Source: Armigeres subalbatus (Eukaryota; Arthropoda; Insecta; Diptera; Culicidae). From it: DNA of 64,000 nt. Below, piece after piece: positions 55,877-64,000 of the stretch. Numbering within the stretch: position 1 is the first letter of the stretch; each line of letters begins with the position of its first letter. The translations under genes were made by a program, and so were the position numbers. The notes beneath the pieces were generated by a model, which worked only from the letters and a program-made list of their open reading frames with translations, ran no database searches and was not told where the DNA came from. The stretch covers positions 168,263,494-168,327,493 of the forward strand of contig NC_085141.1 in the NCBI RefSeq assembly GCF_024139115.2, in the 5' to 3' direction.

Positions 55877-56175
55877 TTGGCGGCAATCGAAGTGAGCGAA
55901 AAATGTGTATCAGTCTCCAGGATTTTCATGAGGGTGTATCCTGTGCTCCTGAGATTGAGTGACCATTACGAACCTTACCCAAGCAATCATGGAGATGCAG
56001 AGGTATACTCGGTCTCTAGTAGCAACGAGAGATGGACAAACAATCCTTCCTTCCTTTGACTGATAATATTTGAGCTTCCAAAATGTGTACATTGGAAATG
56101 GGTAGCTAATCCCAGGCCCCATTCATTTGGTTCTCTGTAATATTTCGCAAGTTCCAGTCAATCACAGAGTAGCAA
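55877..56175 (+). mobile_element. SINE 3'-body fragment
   Basis: GCAGAGGTATACTCGG, a CCTTCCTTCCTTT run, GCTAATCCCAGG and GAGTAGCAACTACGA lie in the same order as in the 3' half of the SINE at 23025-24067 (23829-24040). The head and terminal tail are missing. Confidence 0.65.
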
Positions 56176-57636
56176 CTACGAATTTTACAATCATAATGCT
56201 CAGAATCATCTTAAAATTAGGTGGCATTGCAATTCACACAAATTCGTAAGTGACACATTTTTTTGCATTTTGGATTTTTTATCGAATGGGCGTAATTGAT
56301 TTTGACCTTGGTTTTTAGAACGTCGATTGTGTTCATACAAACTATTTTCGTCAACTAATGTGCCCAACCGAAAGGATGGATTCCAATCTCTCTAGAAGAA
56401 ACATCAATTGAACAAAATATGCTGAACAGAGAGAGTCGTTTCAAATGTCAAGGTCAAATTCAATTACGCTTATTTGAAAAAAAAAAAAAACACCTAGATT
56501 TATGAAAATGTTGTAGGTAGTACAAGCCCAGCCAGACTACTGTATCACAGTACCATAACTTTCATTCGTTGACCGTTACCATACCACATATATTGATTTG
56601 GGACTAATAACTATCTCTTAGATGAAAGCAATAAATTCTAAAAAAATTGTGATCTAACCTGGCCAAGTCCTCTTCCTCCTCCCAAGTCCTCCAGTCCCCT
56701 TCCAATTCTTGGGAAGGGTAAGCATGGTTTAGTTGAACAATTACTTAACCCTTTCAGGCCGGATTGGTCACGGAATAGAGTTTGGTTCTCACTTTCTCAA
56801 GCAAAATTGTTTATTTGGATGTTGGCTTTTCAGAAAAAAAAAATATATTGTAGTGCAAATTGACTATACCCTGAACACCCAAATATACAAATTCTTGGGT
56901 AGATTTCATGCCTAAGAACCTGCAAATAAATCTGAAATGTTCATATTTTGTATAACATTTTTAGAAATTTTTGTACACTAAATCAAGTTTAATTATCCTG
57001 AACGATAGCCCAGTGATCAATTTGCAGGAACACGAGTTGTTCGAGTCATAGAACATCGGCTCATGGAAGGTCCACTGCAGCTTGTAAAAGTAACAACTAA
57101 AAACTTTTCAACTGAATGACTCTAATGAACCAAAAAAAGGGGCCGGTAGTAACTTGTAGCATTAATGAGTAATCAGCCCAACGGATCTACTGGGATGTTT
57201 AGCGATGCACTATTATCATTTAGGACTTGGTTGGTCGGAAAGATCGCAAGGTCTGTTTTAACTTGTGTGAGTTATATGAAAATCACATTAGCACAATGAA
57301 CCTTCTGGCATATTTAGCGATGTACGGATACATCAGGATACTTGGTTGATAGGGTAGATCGCATGTTCTGAACTCCAGGATGTTCAATAGAACTTGAAGT
57401 GTTTAACGTGAAACTTGTCTGCTCAGGAATTGTTGATCTCGGGGTCGTTTTTTACGGACTTGTCTCCGTGACTGAGGACTGTCGTATCAAGCAGGAGCAC
57501 AATATGGTGTTTCACTAAATGATGCTCAAAGCTGTAGATAACATCGAAAAGATTGAAATCTAGGGGGGGGGGTGAACCTAGAGAGGTGAGGCCTGATGGT
57601 CCCTTTGTGGACCCGACAAAGCGGAAAAATAGCAAA
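56176..57636. other. unassigned AT-rich DNA
   Basis: No gene was recognised. A (G)9 run lies at 57564-57572. Confidence 0.45.
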
Positions 57637-57663
57637 TATAGACCGTTCCGATAATTATAAATA

Positions 57664-58877
57664 GGGGAGACCGGGGCTAGTTGCCCGAGTTTTGCTTTCG
57701 GAATATCTGTATTAATGCTGGTTCGACTTTTCAAAAAACGGGTTTCACGTTCATAAATATACAAGTCTTGATCACATTTGTGACATATTTTCATCCATAA
57801 ACGCAAATTGAGGAAAAAGTTATAATAAAACAAATGCGGCGGAAAAATTCGGCCAACCAACCCTAGGGCTGGGGTAGGTTGGCCGAGTTGTTAACCCTTA
57901 AAGGCGCAAGGCGATTTTTTCAGAAATCGTTGGAAATATTTTTAACGTAAATAACCATTGAAATTATTAACATTAAACGTATTTTCGGTTTGTTGTTTTA
58001 AAACAACATTGCGCATTTAAGGGTTAAAATAAGTGAAACACATCAAATCAATCAGTGGGCAATGTTTAGAAGTGGGAAAAATGTAGTGTTTTTAGTTCTG
58101 TAATTTTAAGGTCACTCCTGACAGAATCCAAGTTTCAAAGTGCTCGCGTTTTCGGGGGCACACCACTCGATACGGAAGCAACGCACAACTGTCATTTTTA
58201 TTTTTTCGCAGCAAAGCTGAATCAACAAAAATGACAGTTGTCCGCCGCCTCCGTATCGAGTGGTGTGCCCCCGAAAACGCGAGCACTTTGAAACTTGGAT
58301 TCTGTCAGGAGTGACCTTAAGGCACGTAAAATTATTAACTCTTTACTTTTTAGTCTTTTTAAAATATGTTTAGTGAACTTTCTAAAACTCTCGCTATGTT
58401 CATTTCCCATGCCAGATTATACTTACATTTAATATTATTTTCTCGGGCATTTTCTCTTTTTTCAATGCTGTTTTCATTGGGGAATCGGTAAAAAATTGTG
58501 TTTTTACTAAGTTTAAATTGGTATTTACTAAGTTTTCAATTCGGCCACAGACAAACCACACAAAAGCCGGCCACCCTACCTCACGAGATGTTTTCGAGAA
58601 CAATCACAAATTACAAACACAAAAGTGAGGTTACCCTAGAAACATTTATACTGTTTTGTAGAATTTTTGTTACCCTCTCCAGCGTACCACGTTTTTAGAA
58701 ATCTGATGATTATTGATTCGTGTCACAAATATGACATTACCTTAACATAAATTTACTCAATCACACCAAAATAACAAAAAAGCAAACGGAAATACTAAAA
58801 TACCTGAAATTACATCCGTACCAGGGCGATCTAATACCCCATCCAACTCATTATAACCAACCAGCCCCGGTCTCCCC
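57664..58877. mobile_element. TA-type DNA element, GGGGAGACCGGGGC ends
   Basis: The ends GGGGAGACCGGGGCTAGTTG and, inverted, GGGGAGACCGGGGCTGGTTG are flanked by TA (57662-57663 and 58878-58879). It is 1214 bp, non-coding, carries internal GGTTGGCCGAGTTG repeats, and contains a 207-bp MITE. Confidence 0.88.
58110..58316. mobile_element. 207-bp palindromic MITE, TTAA TSD
   Basis: TTAA lies at 58106-58109 and 58317-58320. The arms of about 85 bp, starting GGTCACTCCTGACAGAATCC, are nearly perfect inverses; a central AACTGTCATTTTT/AAAAATGACAGTT block closes the hairpin. The TTAA target suggests piggyBac-type mobilisation. Confidence 0.88.
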
Positions 58878-59000
58878 TACACTAAGAGACAATCGGCAAT
58901 AGGAATGGCGTTTGATATTTCATGAAAATGTCGGTTCCTCTTATAGATTACATCCGAATTTTTCACGTGATATATTAATTACGAATTTTTTGCCTAAAAT

Positions 59001-60125
59001 TAGGGCTTCCAATTTTCCCGGGAATCAACTTCCCGGGAAACGGGAAATAAAATCAAAATTTCCCGGGATTTCCCGGGATCCCGGGAAATAAATTTGAGCG
59101 CTTTAATCCACAGAAATGTATTCAAAATTATTATAAAAATAAATTTTGGAGTTCAGATTTTTTCGCCTTATAACTGTTTTGAAGTAGATTTTACTGCTGG
59201 CTGCGTGCTATTTGCGTGTTTTTTTATTAGGATGAATAACAAAATTATTCAAGTATGCCGTATTCAAGTATCTCCATGCATAAGATTATTTTAGAAGTAT
59301 GAGAAGACAACAACCGACCGGTTTTAACCACCTCGAAATTGTGTCCGACTTAGCTGAAAATTTTTTGAAAAGCATATTTATCGAATGCAAAAGCGATTAT
59401 GAGCTGACGCGAAGAATTGCAGATATTTTTCTAAATCATGTCTAGTGAAAATGACAGCTTTGAAACCGCAGAATTAATCCTATGACTAAACAACTTTGTT
59501 GTACGAGAAAGGCAAAAAACACGAAACATAGACTTGAACGACTTTCACAGCATATATTTAATTGCTGAGAATGAAAATAAGAGCTCACTTTCAGTGGATA
59601 TGGCCTCATATAAACAAAGAATTGTTAAAGATTTTGAACAAGTTTGCCGTCCATGTCCAAAAGCATTATCTTGTTTGCATCAGAGAATTTGAAGATTTCA
59701 TCTTTATTTTGCAGATTCTAATTTTTTTCAAGCATAAGGTCTTCAGTGTTGAGGACGATGAGATCTTCTTTTCAGCGCATTGTCGACTTCTTAAGTATGA
59801 CGTATTTCCTAATCGACTCTACTTAAACGCTTCAGAGTTGCATCGCACAAGTCATGCAACTCTACTTGTTTGTTTATTGGAAGAGGACATTTCCTCCATA
59901 AATTCTGAAAACGAAGTTTTATTAAGGGACGAAAAGCAAATATTAGTGAAAATATATTAATACTAGTGCCTTAGATTTAGTTAATAAGATCGACATTTCT
60001 ATCAAATAAAAAACCCGTAAAATCATTTCCCGGGAAATTCGGGAAACTAATGTTCATATCCCGGGAATCGGGAATCCCGGGAAATTTCATTTCCCGGGAA
60101 ACTCTTTCCGCGAATGGAAGCCCTA
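59001..60125. mobile_element. hAT-type element, TAGGGCTTCC ends, 8-bp TSD
   Basis: The TSD CCTAAAAT is at 58993-59000 and 60126-60133. Ends are TAGGGCTTCC and inverse. The first and last about 100 bp are full of TTTCCCGGGA and ATCCCGGGAA palindromes, likely subterminal transposase sites. The plus frame 59562-59960 (IWPHINKELLKIL near its start) may be a remnant of a transposase but lacks a diagnostic motif. Confidence 0.9.
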
Positions 60126-60531
60126 CCTAAAATTAAGAAATTAAGAAGCTTTGATTTTTGATTTTTTTTTTGCGAGGAATGGAACTTATTTTTCTGGTAA
60201 ACTAGCTACACTACTAAAAATCCACACATATTTATTGACAAAAATCCATAGATTTTACTTATGATGTATATCAGCGCACACATAACCATTCTCTACGCGA
60301 ACTACTAATGAAATATATGTCCAAATAAACTTTATGTGTGCTCTCGAATGTGGTGGTTCTATATTGATTATATTAGGGTGGAGCTATTGCAAAAATTTAG
60401 AACGGCGACACATATATCTTATATAGATATTTTTGGCAGTGAAGAAAAGAACGTATAACAGTTAGATCAAAATAATTTTCTATACAGATGCATAACAATG
60501 TCTGTCTTGTCACATTCTCGGCGAGATCTGG

Positions 60532-60750
60532 TTGAAAAATAATTTCAATGGCCTGAAAATTCCGAAAAACCTCAAAAATTATTTCGAAAATGGAATAATC
60601 ATTAGTACGGATGTGGCTTTAAAATCAGACGATTTTCAGGTACGGTATATCTTGGGATTTGATCTGGACACTAATGACACAGACAACATTGCTCCAAAAA
60701 GTATAAAACTGGTTGCATTAGTTAAAACGAGACCTCGAGATAATTTTTAA
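60532..60750 (+). CDS. short hypothetical frame in Tc1-like element
   Basis: The 72 residues begin MKNNFNGLKIPKNLKNYFEN and include RYILGFDLDTNDTDNIAPK. The amino-acid content looks more protein-like than the background, but no family is recognised. It could be a degenerate exon, a remnant of captured sequence or chance. Confidence 0.2.
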   Translation: MKNNFNGLKIPKNLKNYFENGIIISTDVALKSDDFQVRYILGFDLDTNDTDNIAPKSIKLVALVKTRPRDNF

Positions 60751-61220
60751 TGTTTTTTGGGGTTAGTCGCTATTAATTTGAAATTATTCTAATTCTCATT
60801 CGATTGCAATTATTCAACTCTTGAAATCCATAATGCAAATTATGCATGCAAATTTACAAAAAAAAACAACAAGAATGAATCAGCTAGAAAAAATTATGAA
60901 AAATTTTAAGTAATAGCTAAAAAAATGTTGTGCAAAATCCTCAAAACATTGCGAAGGAAAAAATCATACAACATGACAAATATTCGAAACATTCTCGAAT
61001 ACTCGATGCTATATGAAAGTAAATAAAATTTTAGGGCATAGGGAACTGTAATACAGTAGATTACTTAAAAAAAATAGAATTATTCAATAAACAAAGTGTA
61101 TTTATAATTATCGGAACGGTCTATAGTAGAGGAAATATTTCAACCTAGGGCTATGCTCTTAAATTAGGAACTACTGACTCAGTTTCACGACCTCGTCTTA
61201 TTTATTGTTGTGACGTCACT

Positions 61221-61620
61221 TTTGCAGGGTGTTTTATACTTGCGGTTGTGGTCGGTCGACAGGTTTTGGAGGGAACCTCGGGTTCCGCATACGGGTAGTT
61301 CGCTCTGTAACCTGGTAGAACAATCTACGATGAGCCTGTCCAGCAGATGCCGACAAAGATGGCAAATAGCTGCCTCGGAAGCGTGGTATGACTCCAGCAT
61401 AGGCGTTGGCAAAAAACGGCGAATTTACCGGACGTCTGGTCGAAGTGTTGGGTTGAACCACATAGATGCCATAATAATGGTGGCTTTGGCTGAAGCAGAT
61501 TGCGGTGCGCTGCTAATGTCGACCTTCCGTCGCCATGATTGCCACCGAGAATGCTGGAGAGAAGTCCAAAGAAACAAAAAAAGGCCCATGCTTTGGACCA
61601 AACCACAAATTAGACCCCTA
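61221..61620 (-). other. 400-bp GC-richer insert between TGACGTCACT repeats
   Basis: Exact copies of TGACGTCACT lie at 61211-61220 and 61621-61630. The insert has no terminal inverted repeats, is richer in GC than its surroundings, and stays open in more than one frame on both strands. On the minus strand it ends CACCCTGCAAA. A short retroposed transcript or gene fragment would explain this, as would two CRE-like sites by chance. No protein family was recognised. Confidence 0.4.
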
Positions 61621-61630
61621 TGACGTCACT

Positions 61631-62537
61631 AACTAGCTTTTTCAACATTTTCACATGTTTACAATATTTTTACCTTTTTCTTGTTGCTTTGCAACGTGTT
61701 CGTGTTTTACTGTGTTTTAACTCTGAATCTGATCATAGAAATAATTTTAGTTTCATACTAACACTTATTAACACTGTACATACTTTTATAACAATTTTAC
61801 AGCGACTAACACGTTACTAACGAACTTCGTATTATCTATCGTACTAATTGAACCTAACAAAGAGATAAAAACACCAAATTAAAACAATTGCACCACATGA
61901 GGAATTGACATTTCAATCTCTTGATTTAATTAAAAACTACACACGCGCGCACTTCTAGACTTTCTAGAAAAGTTCAGCCAAAGAGAAGGCTGCATGGATT
62001 ATCGGGCTTTTTATAGGAAAATCCCGACTCAAATTAATAATGTTGTTCGCATTATGCTTTTACAACCTGTAGAGCATAGCACCTGCCGCGGCGGTGTGTC
62101 ATCTGTCTCTTTCCGTCCTTCGGATAATTCTGACTGTGTTAGTGCAATACCTGGCAATATCACAAACACTCATTAAAAAACCCAGATTAATCCACCTAGC
62201 GGTGATGGTGCCTTTCTCGACCTTCGTAAAATGTGTTTGCTGGAAAGTAGATGAGCTAGTAGCTAGGAGTAAAAAAGAAAAACTTCTTTGTCCGATCTAT
62301 GAAAATCGGATTATTTTAAGCAAAGATATTGTAGATCCAGTTGAAAACGCGAGATCTCGGTTCGATTTTCAACTTGATCTACAATATGCTAATAAGAATT
62401 TCTACATTTTTTTTCCTTTTCCAATCTTTTTTCCAATCTGTTTTATGTTACCCAGTTATATATTTTAAGGATGTTTGGATGTTTGTTAAACTGAAGCTCT
62501 GACTATACAAAAAGAAAACGAAAATGTCATTCCCATC
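61631..62537. other. unassigned DNA with repeat-like words
   Basis: TTAATCCACCTAGCGGTGAT at 62187-62206 looks like the beginning of a dispersed repeat. No gene was recognised. Confidence 0.45.
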
Positions 62538-62632
62538 AAGCGAGCGGAGGGCAATATTTGTTATGATATAAATCTCATGACCGTCCTTCTGCCAATCTCC
62601 CGTATGAAGAGGGAGGGAAGTGTATCAGTGTG
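62538..62632 (+). repeat. dispersed repeat block shared with 10033-10126
   Basis: CGAGCGGAGGGCAATATTTG, CGTCCTTCTGCCAA, TCCCGTATGAAG and ATCAGTGTGGAA occur in the same order and spacing as at 10033-10126. Confidence 0.75.
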
Positions 62633-62639
62633 GAATCAT

Positions 62640-64000
62640 CCGATAGTTCGTTTTCGGAGAGAAATTATAGCCTTTCTGTACAACTTTGTAGCACAAGAAA
62701 GGCAAAAAGTATTTTGGCCATAATTTCTAAGGTAATAGTCCAAGCTGGCCAATTTTCTATAGAAAATAATAGAATAGGATTCCGCGTCCATCAATCGATT
62801 GAGAGTAAGTGCATTAAACATGATCTAGACTTTTTTTACGCGCTGTTTTATAACATAAAGCATTTTGGCCATAATTTTTGTGCCCATAGTCCGATCTTCC
62901 AAATTTTCAATAGAAAACAATACGACAGGATCCCGCGTCGAATGGAATTTGTTGCAAGTAAATCGGTTGAGGATAAGTCCCAAAAAAGTGAGCTAAACTT
63001 TTCGCACTTTTGGTGCGCGCACCGCACACACATGCATACACACACAGAGACATCATCTCAGTTCATCGAGCTGAGTCGATTGGTATATAACACTATGGGT
63101 CTCCAGGCCTTCTGTAAAAGTTTGGTTTTGGAGCGAACATATAGCCTTTTCGTATACTTTGTAGACAAAAGGCAAAAATGGTGTTTTGGCCATAACTTCC
63201 GATCCCATATTTCGATCTGGCCAATGTTCAATAGGCCACATTGGGACAGGATTATGCGTCGAATCCAACTTGTTGCAAGCAAATAATCTGAAGATAAATG
63301 CCTAAAAATGAGTGACATTCTTTACGCGATTTTTTCTTAAAATTTTGCATTTTAGCCATAACTGGCCAATTTTCAATAGGAAACAATGGGACAGGAATCT
63401 GCGTCGAATGCAACTTGTTGCGTGTAAATCGATCAAGGTTAGGTGTCCGAAAAATAGGTGACATTTTTTGTGATTTTTATATAAAAAAAGGTATTTTGGC
63501 CATAACTTCCGATCCCATAGTCCGACCTAGCCAATTTTCAATAGGAAACAATGGGAAAGGATTCTGCGTCGAATGCAATTTGTTGCGAGAAAATCGGTTG
63601 AGGATAAGTGCCCGAAAAATTAGTGACATTTTTACGCGATTTTTACGTATAAATTTGTATTTTGGCCATAATTTCCGATCCCATAGTCCGACCTGGTCAA
63701 TTTTCTATTGGAAACGATGGGAAAGGTTTCTGGGTTTAGTGTAATTTGTTGCGAGCAAATCGGTTGAGGATAAGTGCCCGAAAAATGAGTGACATTTTTT
63801 AAGCGATTTTTACGTATAAATTTGTATTTTGGCCATAACTTCCGATCCCATAGTCCGACCTGGCCAATTATCAATAGGAAACAATGGGAAAGGATTCTGC
63901 GTTGAATGTAATTTGTTGCGAGCAAATCGGTTGAGGATAAGTGCCCGAAAAATGAGTGACATTTTTTACGCGATTTTTACGAATAAATTTGTATTTTGGC
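62640..64000 (+). repeat. about 167-bp satellite array, continues past the window
   Basis: Units contain ATTTTGGCCATAACTTCCGA, CCAATTTTCAATAGGAAACA, GGATTCTGCGTCGAATGCAA and GAGTGACATTTTTTACGCGA. ATTTTGGC starts fall near 63493, 63659, 63827 and 63993; units further left are more diverged and irregular in length. Homogeneity increases toward the right edge, as expected when the array core lies beyond 64000. Confidence 0.92.

Larger units (their letters stand above)
57639..61123. mobile_element. Tc1-like TIR element, outer shell of a nest
   Basis: The ends TAGACCGTTCCGATAATT then ATAAATA are inverted at 57639-57663 and 61099-61123, flanked by TA on both sides. Removing the element at 57664-58877 extends the left end to ATAAATACACT, matching the right end, which confirms the reading. 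Without its insertions it would be about 1.1 kb. No DDE transposase is recognisable; one short open frame (60532-60750) remains. Confidence 0.8.

Noticed and set aside
57423..57860. 145-codon minus-strand protein
   Set aside because: It crosses the boundary of the TA-type element at 57664 and has no recognisable motif.
62630..63286. 218-codon plus-strand protein
   Set aside because: It lies within diverged units of the 167-bp satellite; peptide blocks simply repeat the unit.
1..64000. LTR retrotransposons or endogenous viral sequences
   Set aside because: No paired long terminal repeats, primer-binding site, aspartic protease, integrase or viral protein motifs were seen.

Overview
The window looks like mosquito nuclear DNA, most probably an Aedes-type genome. 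The reasons are tRNA-derived SINEs with (GAA)n tails of the Feilai type, a JAM1/RTE-like LINE, I-clade and CR1-like LINEs, many fold-back MITEs, and AT-rich unique DNA with no bacterial features. I see no intact host gene. Nearly everything recognisable is transposable element (TE) or satellite, and many elements are nested inside one another, so the window reads as gene-desert or intronic TE sediment. The species call is inference from TE style; no marker gene is present.

Layout. 0-5 kb: a SINE, then a minus-strand composite retroposon (1319-3138) carrying eleven 99-bp repeats and flanked by a 22-bp target-site duplication (TSD). 5-10 kb: SINE and Penelope-like scraps, GAGAAGTGA simple repeat, and a decayed RTE LINE (7378-9572). 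10-19 kb: a structurally full-length I-clade LINE (10287-17732, minus, 14-bp TSD) split in its endonuclease by a 1344-bp TA-type DNA element, then a 5'-truncated CR1-like LINE. 19-26 kb: a 150-bp tandem array interrupted by a 1762-bp hAT element (8-bp TSD) and by a second composite retroposon that fuses the same 99-bp repeats to a tRNA-headed SINE; then an RTE-type LINE fragment with a 14-bp TSD. 26.6-32.7 kb: a 6075-bp piggyBac-like element (TTAA TSD) with about 1.5-kb inverted arms built of 151-bp tandem repeats and only the N-terminal part of a transposase. 33-35 kb: a possible pseudogene cut by a MITE, then unassigned sequence.

35-44 kb: a Penelope-like inverted pair with hammerhead-ribozyme-like motifs, two adjoining giant fold-backs made of 17-bp-type repeats, and nested MITEs and SINEs. 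44-52 kb: an RTE scrap, several hairpins, and a fold-back element with about 700-bp arms (47061-51780, 5-bp TSD) holding a nearly full-length CR1-like LINE. 52-64 kb: a fold-back mariner-type MITE, tRNA-like sequences, a three-level nest (Tc1-like element containing a TA-type element with a TTAA MITE in it, plus a hAT), and a 167-bp satellite running off the right edge.

Several nesting events are confirmed by empty-site logic: removing the inserted element restores an endonuclease motif, a palindrome arm or a terminal inverted repeat (TIR). The strongest candidates for something little described are the composite satellite-SINE retroposons with 22-23 bp TSDs, the piggyBac with satellite arms, the large LINE-containing fold-back with CAC-type ends, and the hammerhead-like motifs.
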